In this document: piece after piece, positions 50,258 through 63,071 of the stretch | Position numbering within the stretch: position 1 is the stretch's first letter | Layout: each line of letters opens with the position of its first letter | NCBI RefSeq assembly: GCF_016863615.1 | Contig: NZ_BOPF01000012.1 | Coordinates: 1-64,000 of the forward strand | Reading direction: 5' to 3' | Source: Virgisporangium aliadipatigenens | Lineage (GTDB): Bacteria > Actinomycetota > Actinomycetes > Mycobacteriales > Micromonosporaceae | DNA length: 64,000 nt | Notes under the pieces: generated by a model | Database searches by the model: none | Told to the model about the DNA's origin: nothing | Seen by the model: only the letters and a program-made list of their open reading frames with translations | Made by a program: the position numbers and the translations under genes

Positions 50258-51361
50258 ATGAGCATCGAGCCCTTCCGCATCGCGATCCCCGACGCCGATC
50301 TCGACGACCTGCACCGCCGCCTGGCCGATGCCCGGTGGCCCGCCCAACTCCCCGGCACGGGCTGGGCCCGCGGCGTTCCCCTCGAGCACCTGCGCGGACT
50401 CGCCGAGCACTGGCGCAGCGGGTTCGACTGGCGTGCCCAGGAGGCGCGACTCAACGCGTTCCCGCAGTTCACGACGGAGATCGACGGACAGCGCATCCAC
50501 TTCCTGCACGTCCGGTCGACCCGCACGGACGCCACCCCGCTGCTGATCACGCACGGCTACCCGAGCAGCGTCGCCGAGTTCCTCGGGCTGATCGGGCCGC
50601 TCGCCGAGGACTTCCACCTGGTGATCCCGTCGCTACCGGGGTACGCGTTCTCCACCCCGCTCTCCGGCACCGGCTGGACCATGGCCCGCACCGCCCGGGC
50701 CTGGGCCGAGCTGATGCGCCGCCTCGGATACCCGCGCTACGGGGTGCACGGCGGCGACGTGGGCGCCGGCATCTCCGCCTCGCTGGCCGGCATCGACGGC
50801 GAACACGTGACCGGCCTGCACGTCGTGACGGACCCGTGGACGGCGGCGGCGACCGCGACGTTCATCCCGGGCATGGCCGAGCGGCTCGACCCGAACGACC
50901 CCGTCGACAAGCTCATCGGGGACCGGATGGACGCCTTCCGCACGGACGGCTCCGGCTATCTTTCGATCATGAACAGCCGCCCGCAGACCATCGGGTACGG
51001 CCTGGTCGACTCGCCGCTGCTGCAGCTCGCCTGGATCGCGGAGAAGTTCGAGGAGTGGACGGACCTGCCGATCGACCGGGACCAGCTGCTCACCACGGTC
51101 AGCCTGTACTGGTTCACCGGTTCCGGGGCCGGTGCCGCGCACACGCTCTACGAGCAGGCGCACTCGTCGGAGTGGGGCACGCCGCCCGCCGTGCCGCAGG
51201 GGTTCTCGGTCTTCGGTGCCGACGAGACGGTGCGCAGGCTGATCCCGGCGCCGGCCGAGGCGAACTGGGTCGAGCACGAGCGCGGCCGGCACTTCCCGGC
51301 GATGGAGGCCCCGGCCGAACTGGCCGCCGACCTGCGCGCGTTCTTCGGTCCCCGGGCATGA
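50258..51361 (+). CDS. Epoxide hydrolase (alpha/beta hydrolase)
   Basis: A 367-residue epoxide hydrolase with the N-terminal EHN domain (IPDADLDDLHRRLADARWP) and an alpha/beta core. LLITHGYPSSVAEF forms the oxyanion hole, the nucleophile Asp is in VHGGDVGAG, and the catalytic His is in RGRHFPAMEAP. It converts epoxides to diols, usually for detoxification or catabolism. It overlaps the following winged-helix gene by 4 bp, so the two are translated together; WYL regulation is likely. Confidence 0.92.
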   Translation: MSIEPFRIAIPDADLDDLHRRLADARWPAQLPGTGWARGVPLEHLRGLAEHWRSGFDWRAQEARLNAFPQFTTEIDGQRIHFLHVRSTRTDATPLLITHGYPSSVAEFLGLIGPLAEDFHLVIPSLPGYAFSTPLSGTGWTMARTARAWAELMRRLGYPRYGVHGGDVGAGISASLAGIDGEHVTGLHVVTDPWTAAATATFIPGMAERLDPNDPVDKLIGDRMDAFRTDGSGYLSIMNSRPQTIGYGLVDSPLLQLAWIAEKFEEWTDLPIDRDQLLTTVSLYWFTGSGAGAAHTLYEQAHSSEWGTPPAVPQGFSVFGADETVRRLIPAPAEANWVEHERGRHFPAMEAPAELAADLRAFFGPRA

Positions 51362-52428
51362 CGGACGTTCTGAGCCGGCGCGAACTCAACCGGGCCACGC
51401 TGGCCCGCCAGCACCTGCTGGAGCGCGCGCCGGCCGGGGCGCTCGACCTGATCGAGCACCTGGCCGGCATGCAGGCGCAGGCCCCGCTCGCCCCGTACGT
51501 CGGCCTCTGGACCCGGCTGCGCGACTTCGCCCCGGAGACGCTGTCCACCCTGATCGAGCAGCGGAAGGTGGTGCGGATCCACCTGATGCGCGCCACCGTG
51601 CACCTGGTCGGCGCGCGCGACGCCCTGGATTGGCGGCCGCTGTTCGATCCGCCGCTGGACAAGGTGTTCCGCGGCGAGTTCGACGAAGCGGCCGTGGCCC
51701 GCCGGGCGGCGACCCTGCTGGCGGAACGACCCCGCACCCGCGCCGAACTCGGTCGGCTGCTCGCGTCGGAGTGGCCGGGGGTCGATCCGACCTCGCTGGC
51801 CTACGCGGCCACGAACTCCCTCGCCCTGTGCCAGGTGCCGCCGCGCGGCGTGTGGGGCAGCACCGGTCCGGCCGCGTGGGCACCGGTGGAGGCGTGGCTC
51901 GGCGCGCCGCTGCGAACGGTGCCGGTGGACGGCCTGGTGCTGCGCTACCTGGGCGCGTTCGGCCCGGCGAGTGTGCCCGACATCCAGGCCTGGTCCGGCC
52001 TCACCCGGCTGCGCGAGGTCGTCGAACGTCTTCCGCTGCGGGCCTTCCGCGCGGAGTCCGGTCAGCCGCTCTACGACCTGCCGGACGCGCCGCGCCCCGG
52101 TGCGGAGGTGCCGGCCCCGGTGCGCTTCCTGCCGGAGTACGACAACCTGCTGCTCGCGCACCGGGACCGCGCTCGGGTCATCCCGCACAGACGCCCGGTC
52201 CCGCTGCCGCCCGGCAACGGCGCGACCACCGGCACCGTTCTCCTCGACGGGCTCTGGCAGGGGACCTGGCGGTTCCGGCACGGGGTCCTTCGGATCAGCC
52301 CGTTCGTCGCCGTCCCGGAGGCCGAGCGTGCGGCGCTGCGGACCGAGGGCGGGCGGCTCGCCGCGTTCCTGTCACCCGGAACGACCGGCGACGTCGTGCT
52401 CGAAGAGCCGCGTCAGGCGGCGGGCTGA
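51358..52428 (+). CDS. Winged-helix DNA-binding domain protein (AlkZ-like fold)
   Basis: A 356-residue protein of the HTH_42 family, whose characterised members (AlkZ/YcaQ) are DNA glycosylases for crosslinks. N-terminal LARQHLLERAP and HLAGMQAQAPLAPYVGLWTRL are hallmarks, then VRIHLMRATVHLV and the tandem winged helices. The AlkZ catalytic QxQ motif corresponds to MQAQAP, which is present. Coupling with an epoxide hydrolase (ATGA overlap) is suggestive of a response to epoxide or alkylation damage. Confidence 0.85.
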   Translation: MTDVLSRRELNRATLARQHLLERAPAGALDLIEHLAGMQAQAPLAPYVGLWTRLRDFAPETLSTLIEQRKVVRIHLMRATVHLVGARDALDWRPLFDPPLDKVFRGEFDEAAVARRAATLLAERPRTRAELGRLLASEWPGVDPTSLAYAATNSLALCQVPPRGVWGSTGPAAWAPVEAWLGAPLRTVPVDGLVLRYLGAFGPASVPDIQAWSGLTRLREVVERLPLRAFRAESGQPLYDLPDAPRPGAEVPAPVRFLPEYDNLLLAHRDRARVIPHRRPVPLPPGNGATTGTVLLDGLWQGTWRFRHGVLRISPFVAVPEAERAALRTEGGRLAAFLSPGTTGDVVLEEPRQAAG

Positions 52429-52461
52429 GCCGTGCGGCCCTCGGGCGCCCCGGTCCGTGAA

Positions 52462-53457
52462 TCAGGCGCCCGCGGCGTCCAACGCCCTCAGCACGTCGTC
52501 GTCCAGCCGTAGGTCCGACGCGCTCATCAACTCGTCGAACTGCGCCGGCGTGCGCGGCCCGATCAGCGCCACCCGCCGGGGCGAACGCTGGTGCAGCACC
52601 CACGCCAGCACCAGCACGCTCCCGCTCACCCCCAGCTCCGCGGCGATCTTGGCGACCGCGGCGAGCCGGGCGTCGGTGTCGGCCCCGCGGTAGGAGCGCA
52701 TCTGCGCCAGGTCCCGCTGCTTGTGCACGTCGTCGTAGACGCCCTTGAGGATCGGCGAGTACGCGACCAGCGTCAGGTCCTCGTGCGCCCGGAGGTAGGC
52801 GAGCTGCTGACTGTCCACAATGGACAGGTTCGCGTCGCCCGGACGGCGGCGCAGGTAGGTGTGCTCCTGCTGGAGCGCCACGGGTGCCGGCCAGCCGTAC
52901 CGGTCGCACAGCTGCCGGATCCGCTCCAGCCGCCAGGTCGGCACGTTCGACCAGCCCAGATAGCGCGTCTTGCCGGCGGCGACGAGGCCGGCCAGCGCCT
53001 CCAGGGTCTCCTCGAGCGGCGTGCGGCGGTCGTCGACGTGCACGTAGTACAGGTCGACGTGGTCGACGCCCAGGCGTCGCAGGCTCCCGTCCAGGGCGCG
53101 GCGCAGCGTGTCGGCTCCCGCGCCGGCGTACTTCTCCTCGTCGGTGAGCGTCTCGGCGCGGGCGGCGTCGGGATCCGCGACCCAGGCGCTGCCCTTCGTC
53201 GCCAGGAACACCTCGTCGCGGCGGCCGGTCCGGGCGAACCAGCGGCCCAGCAACGACTCGCTCTCGCCACCGGTGAACCCGGGGCCGGGCCACCAGGCGT
53301 AGCAGTCGGCGGTGTCGAGGAACGTGCCGCCGGCCGCCAGGTACCGGTCGAGCATGGCGAACGAGTCGGCCTCGTCGGTCGACGTGCCCATCAGCATGCA
53401 GCCGAGGGCGAGCCGGCTGACCGCGACATCGGTGTGGCCCAACGGAATCGTGTGCAT
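52462..53457 (-). CDS. Aldo/keto reductase under MerR control
   Basis: A 331-residue NADPH-dependent reductase. The tetrad residues lie in DTADCYAWW (Asp, Tyr), FLATKGS (Lys) and YYVHVDDR (His); LIGPRTPAQF binds the cofactor. The ATG at 53457 is set by the promoter: -10 TAGCTT 7 nt upstream with a MerR-type 19-bp spacer. The MerR gene lies immediately upstream on the same strand. It probably reduces reactive carbonyls when the regulator senses stress. Confidence 0.9.
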   Translation of the reverse strand: MHTIPLGHTDVAVSRLALGCMLMGTSTDEADSFAMLDRYLAAGGTFLDTADCYAWWPGPGFTGGESESLLGRWFARTGRRDEVFLATKGSAWVADPDAARAETLTDEEKYAGAGADTLRRALDGSLRRLGVDHVDLYYVHVDDRRTPLEETLEALAGLVAAGKTRYLGWSNVPTWRLERIRQLCDRYGWPAPVALQQEHTYLRRRPGDANLSIVDSQQLAYLRAHEDLTLVAYSPILKGVYDDVHKQRDLAQMRSYRGADTDARLAAVAKIAAELGVSGSVLVLAWVLHQRSPRRVALIGPRTPAQFDELMSASDLRLDDDVLRALDAAGA

Positions 53458-53464
53458 GCGGCCG

Positions 53465-53495
53465 AAGCTAGGACCTGGAGCGCGGTCCAGGTCAA
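53465..53495 (-). promoter_or_regulatory. MerR-type promoter with 19-bp spacer and dyad operator
   Basis: On the minus strand TTGACC (53490-53495) and TAGCTT (53465-53470) are separated by 19 bp, longer than normal, which is the hallmark of promoters that MerR proteins activate by DNA distortion. GACCTGG (53472-53478) and CCAGGTC (53487-53493) form a perfect dyad in the spacer. The -35 overlaps the merR stop codon. Confidence 0.75.
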
Positions 53496-53854
53496 CCCGG
53501 CAACTGGCGGTGATACCAGTCGATCTTCTCCCGGATGCGGGCCTGTTCCTCGCGCAGCGCCGCGATGCGGGCCTCGATGTCGCGGTCGTGCTCCTCCAGC
53601 AGCGCGGCGCGCTCGGCGAACGTCTCGTCACCGACGCGTGCGAGATCGGCGTAGCGCTGCATGCGTGCGATGGGCATGCCGGTGTCGCGCAGGCACCGCA
53701 ACACCTCCAGCCAGGCGAGGTCGTCGTCGCTGAACACCCGCTGCCCGACGGCGTTGCGTTCGATCCCGTCCAGCAGGCCGATCCGTTCGTAGTAGCGCAG
53801 CGTGTCCAGGCTGAACCCGGTTCTCGCGACGGCTTCCCCCGGTGTGTAGAACAT
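53492..53854 (-). CDS. MerR family transcriptional regulator
   Basis: A 120-residue regulator. FYTPGEAVARTGFSLDTLRYYERIGLL is the MerR HTH and first wing, VGQRVFSDDDLAWLEVLRCLRDTGMPI the second, and the C-terminus is a dimerising coiled coil (EEHDRDIEARIAALREEQARIREKI). The effector region is short and has no paired cysteines, so metal or redox sensing is unlikely. It should activate the aldo/keto reductase gene through the promoter overlapping its own stop codon. Confidence 0.92.
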   Translation of the reverse strand: MFYTPGEAVARTGFSLDTLRYYERIGLLDGIERNAVGQRVFSDDDLAWLEVLRCLRDTGMPIARMQRYADLARVGDETFAERAALLEEHDRDIEARIAALREEQARIREKIDWYHRQLPG

Positions 53855-53876
53855 GTCCCAGTTCTACCAAGGAAAA

Positions 53877-53903
53877 GGGGGCCCGGCGCGAAGCCGGACC
53901 CCC
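53877..53903 (-). terminator. Rho-independent terminator of the second ABC operon
   Basis: Read on the minus strand, GGGGGTCCGGC and GCCGGGCCCCC pair (one mismatch) around TTCGC, followed by TTTTCC. It lies 14 bp after the permease stop and is the most classical terminator in the window. Confidence 0.8.
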
Positions 53904-53917
53904 GCGAAAACGGTGAC

Positions 53918-56469
53918 TCACTCGTAGGCGATGGCGTTCAGAACGTTGAGCCGGGCGGCCCGCACCGCCGGGATCACCGCGGCGCCGACCCCGATCACCA
54001 GCGCGGCGAGCAGGTAGGCCCCCATCAGCCCCCACGGCATCGCGAGGGTGCTGAAGCCCTGGTCCTTCAGCGCCTTCACCACCGAGATGCCGAGCCCGGC
54101 ACCGACCCCGAGGCCGAGCAGCGTGCCGAACAGCGAGATCACCACCGACTCCACGGTGATCATGCGCATCGTCTGGCTGCGCCGCAGGCCGATCGCCCGC
54201 AGCATGCCCAGCTCGCGGGTGCGTTCCAGGACGGAGAGCACCAGCGTGTTGATGACACCGAGGACCGAGATCGCGATGGCCACCATCAGCAGCACCTGCA
54301 CGGCGCCGATCAGGAACGTGAAGAAGAACAGCTGGCTGTCGACGAACTCGTCGCGGGTCTGCACCGTCACCTCGGGGCTGTTGCGCAGGTCCGCGTCCAC
54401 GGCCTTCTTCACGGCCGCCGCGGAGGCACCGGAGTCGATCGTCAGGTAGGCCGAGATCGGTGCCGCCGAGCGGAACAGCGCCTGCGCGTCCGGCATCGAG
54501 ATGGTCCAGCCGTTGGCGACGTCGCTCTCCTTCGTGATGCCGACGACCTGCATCTGCTTCGCGCCCTTGGGCAGCTGCAGATTGACCGTGTCGCCGACCT
54601 TCAGGTTCGCGTCCTTGGCGGTGTTCTTGTCGAGCACCACCTGTCCGGGTGCGATCTCGCCGATGTTGCCGCTCTCCTGCTCCAGGTGCAGGACAGCGCG
54701 GGCGGCGGCCCAGTCGTCGTAGGCGAGGACGAAGGCGTCCTTGTCGCCGGCCTTGGCGAAGAACTCGTAGGTCACCGCCACCGTCCGGTCGACGCCGTCG
54801 ATGTTCCGGATCCGGCTCAGGTCGGCCGGGTCGATCGTCGGCGGGATCTCCGAGGTCTGCTCGCCGGAGATCACCAGGTCGGCCGCGAGCTGCTTGTCGA
54901 TCGCCTTGGTGGCGCTGGCCTCCACGGAACTGACGATCGTGCTGATGCCCGTCACCAACGCGATACCGATCATGACGGCCGCCGCGGTGATGGCCGTGCG
55001 GCGCGGGTTCCGCGACGAGTTGCGCCGACCCAGCTTGCCCGGCACCGACCAGGAGAAGAGCCTCCCGATGACGGAGACCACCGGCCGGCACAGGAACGGC
55101 GTGAGCAGCGCCGAGCCGACCAGCAGCACCAGCACACCCGCCAGCACCAGCAGCAACGTGGTGGTGCCGGAGCCCGTGCCGTTCAATCCGAGGAAGAGGA
55201 ACGTGCCGCCGATGAGGGTGACCACCGCTCCGGAGATCGTGATCCAGGTCAGCGGACGGTCGGCCGTGGCCGCGTCGCGCATGGCCGCGATCGGCGGGAT
55301 GAACGCCGCCTTCAACGCCGGCATCAGCGCGGCGATCAGCGTGACCGGGATCCCGATCGCGAACGCCAGGATGATCGCCGCCGGCGGCACCGCCAGCCCC
55401 GCGACCTCGAGCCCGTCCACGGTCTGCGCCAGCCCCCAGGCGCCCAGCGCCCCGAGCCCCACGCCGGCGAGCAGCCCCAGCGTCGAGCCGATCAGCCCGA
55501 CGATGAACGCCTCCGTCAGCACCGAGCCGACCATCTGCCCACGGCCGGCGCCCATGGCCCGCATGAGGGCCAGTTCGCGGGTCCGCTGCGCCACGACGAT
55601 CGAGAACGTGTTCAGGATCAGGAAGATGCCGACCATGAGCGCGATGACGCCGAAGCCGAGCAGCACGTAGTTGAAGAACTTGAAGATCTGCTTCAACGGC
55701 GCGGCGTTCTTCTTGGCCAGCTCCGCACCGGTCTCCACCAGGTACTGGTCGCCCAGCGCGGCCCTGAGGTCCTTCTGCAGGGTGGCCAGCGGCACCCCGG
55801 ACGCGGCCCGCACGTCGATCAGCGAGTAGGTGCCGGGCGCCCCGAGCAGGAACTCCTGCGCGGCCTTCTCGGTGAAGAAGACGATGTGCTCGCCACCGAT
55901 CGAGTCGCGGCCGCCCGAGTTGCCGACGATGCCGACGACCTTGAACTCGTGGATCAGGTTGTCGGCCGGCGTCTTCACCTTCACGGTCTCGCCGATCTTG
56001 TAGCCGCTGTCCTTGGCGACCTGACCGTTGAGCATCACCTCGTTGTCCGACGTGGGCGCCTGCCCGTCCCGGATCTTCGCGACCTCGTCGTCGCCGGTCC
56101 AGTTGGCCCCGAGGCGGGTGCCGGTGGTGTTCGGCACGAGCTTGTTGTTGCGGCCGATGACGCGGGCCCCGTTGACGGCGATCTGGCCGGTGGCCTTCTC
56201 GACGCCCGGCACCGCCTTCACCTTGGCGATGTCCTCGGATCTGATACTCGTCGGCAGGGCGAACCCGGCGTCGCCCTCGATCGGCGGCTTCGTGGTGACC
56301 TGGATGTCGGTGTTCTCGTAGACCGTCTCGAACAGCTTGTCGAACGAGCGCCCGAGCGTGTCGGTGAGCACGAACGACCCGGAGATGAACGTGACCGCGA
56401 GGACGACCGCCAGGCCGGAGAGCAGCAGCCGCAGCTTTCGCGCCAGCAGGCTCTTCAGCGTCGCCTTGA

Positions 56470-56473
<4 letters not shown>
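53918..56473 (-). CDS. ABC transporter permease, FtsX/MacB-like (paralogue)
   Basis: An 851-residue permease with the same architecture as the protein at 41164-43719: N-terminal helix (LLLSGLAVVLAVTFISGSFVL), periplasmic core, FtsX block with RTRELALMRAMGAGRGQ, two central helices, second core and C-terminal FtsX block with RTRELGMLRAIGLRR. Its ATG overlaps the ATPase stop by 4 bp. With the ATPase, response regulator and histidine kinase it forms a four-gene unit like systems that sense and expel envelope-active peptides. The exported substrate is unknown. Confidence 0.92.
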
Positions 56474-57252
<779 letters not shown>

Positions 57253-57354
57253 TGTCTGTCCTCCCGTTGTCCTTGAGTCCCGTTCACGCTAAGCGGCCGG
57301 AAGGCTCCATCCGTCGTACTCGGCGCCGATTCCCGGCTCCGCCGCCGGGTGGAG

Positions 57355-58029
57355 TCACTGCCCGGGGCGTACGAGACCGGTCTCATACGCGAGGACCACG
57401 GCCTGCACGCGATCCCGCAGTCCCAACTTGGTCAACACGTGCCCCACGTGTGTCTTCACGGTGGTCTCGCTGACCGACAGTTCCTTGGCGATCTCCGCGT
57501 TGGACAGGCCCCGGGCCAGTTGGCTCAGCACCTCCCGCTCGCGTTCGGTCAGCGCGTCCAGGCCCTTCGGGGCGTCCGCGGTCGGGTCCGGCAGCACCGA
57601 CGCGAACTTTCCGAGCAGCCGCTTCAGGATCCGGGGCGCGACCACCGCGTCGCCCGCTGCGACCGTCCGGATCGAGGCCACCAGATCATCCGCGGGAACG
57701 TCTTTGGCGAGGAAACCGCTGGCCCCCGCCCTGAGCGCCCCCACCACGTACTCATCCAGGTCGAACGTCGTCAGGATCAGCACCCGCACCGGCAGCTTCG
57801 CCTCGACGATGGCCCGGGTCGCCCCGACGCCGTCCAGCCGGGGCATGCGGATGTCCATCAGCACCACGTCCGGCAGCAGCCGCCGGGCCAGGTCGACGGC
57901 CTCGGCACCGTTGCCGGCCTCGCCGACGATGTCCAGATCGGGTTCGGCCCCGAGCACCATCTTGAACCCGGTGCGCAGCAGCGGCTGATCATCCGCGAGG
58001 AGGATCCGGATCGGCTTGGCGTCAGTCAT
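57355..58029 (-). CDS. NarL/LuxR family response regulator
   Basis: A 224-residue two-component regulator. The receiver domain has LLADDQPLLR (acidic pocket), phospho-Asp in VVLMDIRMP, the Thr in ILTTFD and the Lys in LAKDVP. The C-terminal LuxR HTH reads LTEREREVLSQLARGLSNAEIAKELSVSETTVKTHVGHVLTKLGL. Its ATG overlaps the kinase stop by 4 bp. The nearest target is probably the ABC operon directly downstream. Confidence 0.94.
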   Translation of the reverse strand: MTDAKPIRILLADDQPLLRTGFKMVLGAEPDLDIVGEAGNGAEAVDLARRLLPDVVLMDIRMPRLDGVGATRAIVEAKLPVRVLILTTFDLDEYVVGALRAGASGFLAKDVPADDLVASIRTVAAGDAVVAPRILKRLLGKFASVLPDPTADAPKGLDALTEREREVLSQLARGLSNAEIAKELSVSETTVKTHVGHVLTKLGLRDRVQAVVLAYETGLVRPGQ

Positions 58030-59237
58030 GAGTGGGACGCTCCTACGTTGTCCATCGGAATGCACACCGACACCCGGTAACCGCCACCCGGCCGGGGACC
58101 GGTGCGCAACGTGCCGCCGTAGAGGCTGATCCGTTCGCGCATGCCGAGCAGGCCGTGCCCGATGTGGTCGTCGCCGGACGGATGCGGGCCCCGGCCGTTG
58201 TCGCTGATCTCGATCGTGAGCTCCTTGGGCGTGAAGTTCAGCCGCACCTCGGCCGTGGCGGCCGGGCCGGCGTGCTTGAGCGCGTTGGTCAGCGCCTCCT
58301 GGACGATCCGGTAGACGGTCAGCGCCACGCCCGGATCCAGCGGCCCGGGCTCGCCGGCGACGGTCAGGCCGACCGGCAGGCCCGCCTCGCGGATCTGCTC
58401 GCACAGCGCCGACAGGCCCGGCAGCCCGGGCTGCGGCTCCAGCTCCCCGGCCGGCTCCGCCTCGGTGCGCAGCACGGTCAGCAGCCTGCGCATCTCGCGC
58501 AGCGCCACCCGCCCGGTCTCCTCGATCGTGGTCAGCGCCTCGTCGGCGGCGGCGGGATCGCGTCGCATCGTCCGCCGCGTACCGGTGGCCAGCACGCTCA
58601 TCACGCTCACATGGTGCGCCACGACGTCGTGCAGCTCGCGGGCGATGCGGCGGCGTTCCTCGGCGACGGCCTGCTCGGCGAGGGTGCGCTGGTTGGCCTC
58701 GGCGGTGGTGGCCCGGTCCTCCAGCGCGGCGACGTAGGCGCGTCTGATGTGGACGGTGCGCCCCACGAAGAACACGATCAACGCCACCATCAGGTTGCCG
58801 ATCGCCGAGTACGCGACGGGCATGTTGACGTTGGGCAGTTCCGGCCCGCCGGTCACCACCATGACGAGCGTCGCGGGCACCCAGATCGCCAGCGTCGCGG
58901 TCACCGCCGCGGACAGCTGCCGGCGCGAGGCGACGGTGTACGTCACGAGCATCACGCCCACGGCGGAGCCCGGCAGCGTCGCCGGGTCGAACGAGGCGAC
59001 GAGCGTGTGCAGCGCGACCACGTTGACGACGAACCACGGGTACAGCCGCCGCCACGGCAGCACCGCGTAGACGATCGCGAGCCATCCGATCGCGATCAGC
59101 AGGCCGCGGCCTCCCGTGACCGCCGACACCGGATTGATCACCAGCAGGACCAGCTCGACGGCGGCGATCCCGGCGGCGAGCAGCAGATCGTGGCGCAGCA
59201 CGGCACCACGTACCTCGCGGGGCTCGGCCGGTGTCAT
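58026..59237 (-). CDS. Sensor histidine kinase (NarL-partner type)
   Basis: A 403-residue kinase with about five membrane helices in the first 165 residues and almost no extracytoplasmic domain, as in intramembrane-sensing kinases of peptide-sensing systems. The HisKA_3 phosphoacceptor His is in RRRIARELHDVVAHH; the ATPase domain has NALKHAG, DNGRGPH and GHGLLGMRERI. ATG 59237 is set by TAGCGT 7 nt upstream. It is followed by the coupled regulator and the ABC exporter genes. Confidence 0.93.
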   Translation of the reverse strand: MTPAEPREVRGAVLRHDLLLAAGIAAVELVLLVINPVSAVTGGRGLLIAIGWLAIVYAVLPWRRLYPWFVVNVVALHTLVASFDPATLPGSAVGVMLVTYTVASRRQLSAAVTATLAIWVPATLVMVVTGGPELPNVNMPVAYSAIGNLMVALIVFFVGRTVHIRRAYVAALEDRATTAEANQRTLAEQAVAEERRRIARELHDVVAHHVSVMSVLATGTRRTMRRDPAAADEALTTIEETGRVALREMRRLLTVLRTEAEPAGELEPQPGLPGLSALCEQIREAGLPVGLTVAGEPGPLDPGVALTVYRIVQEALTNALKHAGPAATAEVRLNFTPKELTIEISDNGRGPHPSGDDHIGHGLLGMRERISLYGGTLRTGPRPGGGYRVSVCIPMDNVGASHS

Positions 59238-59244
59238 GAAAACG

Positions 59245-59250
59245 ACGCTA
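59245..59250 (-). promoter_or_regulatory. -10 element, leaderless promoter of the histidine kinase operon
   Basis: On the minus strand TAGCGT is followed by 7 nt and the ATG at 59237. Confidence 0.5.
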
Positions 59251-59317
59251 TCTGCCGCCACGGCCTGTCGATCGTCGGCGACGGTGATTCCGTCTCATCC
59301 CCGAGGACGAGGTGAGC

Positions 59318-60235
59318 TCATCCCGCCGCTACAGGCTCGTCCCCACCTGTCAATACCTTTTCGCCGACGCCTTGCGGCAGCGAATCGTGGGGCACTGCCG
59401 GGAACGGTGGCGGCGTGCCGCCGAACTCGGGGCACAGCGCCTGGTGGCTGCACCAACCGCACAGCTTGCTCGGCCGGGGCCGGAAGTCCTTCGCCCGGGT
59501 GGCCCGCTCGATCGCGTCCCAGAGCGCCACCAGCGTCCGCTCGAACCGCTCCAGCTCCTCGCTGTCCGGCGTGTAGTCGCAGGCCTCCTCGTCCTTGAGG
59601 TACAGCAGCCGCAGCACCCGGGGCACCACCCCGCGGGTACGCCACAGCACCAGCGCGTAGAACTTCAGCTGGAACAGCGCCCGCGCCTCGAACGCCTCCC
59701 GCGGCGCCCCGCCGCTCTTGTAGTCCACGACCCGGATCGCGCCGTCGGGCGCCACGTCGAGCCGGTCGACGATCCCGCGCAGCAGCAGCCCGTCGCCGAG
59801 CGTCGTCTCGACCAGGATCTCCCGCTCGGCGGGCTCCAGCCGCCGCGGGTCCTCCACGGCGAAGTAGCCGCCGAGCAGCTCGGTGGCCCCCGCGATGAAC
59901 TCCTCCTCGGACAGCTCGCCCGCGGCGTCACCACCGGCGAACAGCTCGCCCACCTCGACCCGCTCCTCCCGCAGCGCCGCCCAGCTCGGCGCCACCAGCG
60001 CGGCCGCGGACTCCGGGGTGCGCTCGGCCGCCGGCAGGTCGAACAGCCGCTCCAGCACCGCGTGCACCAGCGTGCCGCGCACCGCGTCGGCATTGGGCCG
60101 CTCCGGCAGCCGGTCGATCGAGCGGAACCGGTACAGCAGTGGGCAGGACTTGAAGTCCGCGGCCCGCGACGGGGACAGCGAGGGCCCGCGGTGCTGCTCT
60201 TCCCTTGCCGCGGCGGGTGATGCGTCAACCGTCAT
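59318..60235 (-). CDS. RecB-family PD-(D/E)XK exonuclease
   Basis: A 305-residue stand-alone nuclease. SPSRAADFKSCPLLYRF carries the first Cys, RGTLVHAVLE the structural His, VVDYKSG the catalytic D-x-K, and LCGWCSHQALCPEF the remaining three cysteines, so a 4Fe-4S cluster is expected as in AddB/Cas4-type nucleases. The gene is conserved beside the M50 protease and TrmI in actinomycetes and is not part of a RecBCD set here. It probably takes part in DNA repair. The ATG has TAGCCT 6 nt upstream. Confidence 0.9.
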   Translation of the reverse strand: MTVDASPAAAREEQHRGPSLSPSRAADFKSCPLLYRFRSIDRLPERPNADAVRGTLVHAVLERLFDLPAAERTPESAAALVAPSWAALREERVEVGELFAGGDAAGELSEEEFIAGATELLGGYFAVEDPRRLEPAEREILVETTLGDGLLLRGIVDRLDVAPDGAIRVVDYKSGGAPREAFEARALFQLKFYALVLWRTRGVVPRVLRLLYLKDEEACDYTPDSEELERFERTLVALWDAIERATRAKDFRPRPSKLCGWCSHQALCPEFGGTPPPFPAVPHDSLPQGVGEKVLTGGDEPVAAG

Positions 60236-60241
60236 GCCACG

Positions 60242-60247
60242 AGGCTA
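60242..60247 (-). promoter_or_regulatory. -10 element, leaderless promoter of the RecB-like gene
   Basis: On the minus strand TAGCCT is followed by 6 nt and the ATG at 60235. Confidence 0.5.
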
Positions 60248-60306
60248 GGCGAGGGGTACGACGAAACCGTCGGGCGCACCACCCACGAGTGTCGTTGCGT
60301 TGCCCG

Positions 60307-60312
60307 TAGCAT
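60307..60312 (+). promoter_or_regulatory. -10 element before the M50 protease gene
   Basis: TAGCAT is followed by 8 nt and the ATG at 60321, with no clear ribosome site. Confidence 0.4.
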
Positions 60313-60320
60313 TCGACGGG

Positions 60321-63057
<2,737 letters not shown>

Positions 63058-63071
63058 ATCACGCGGGCCGG

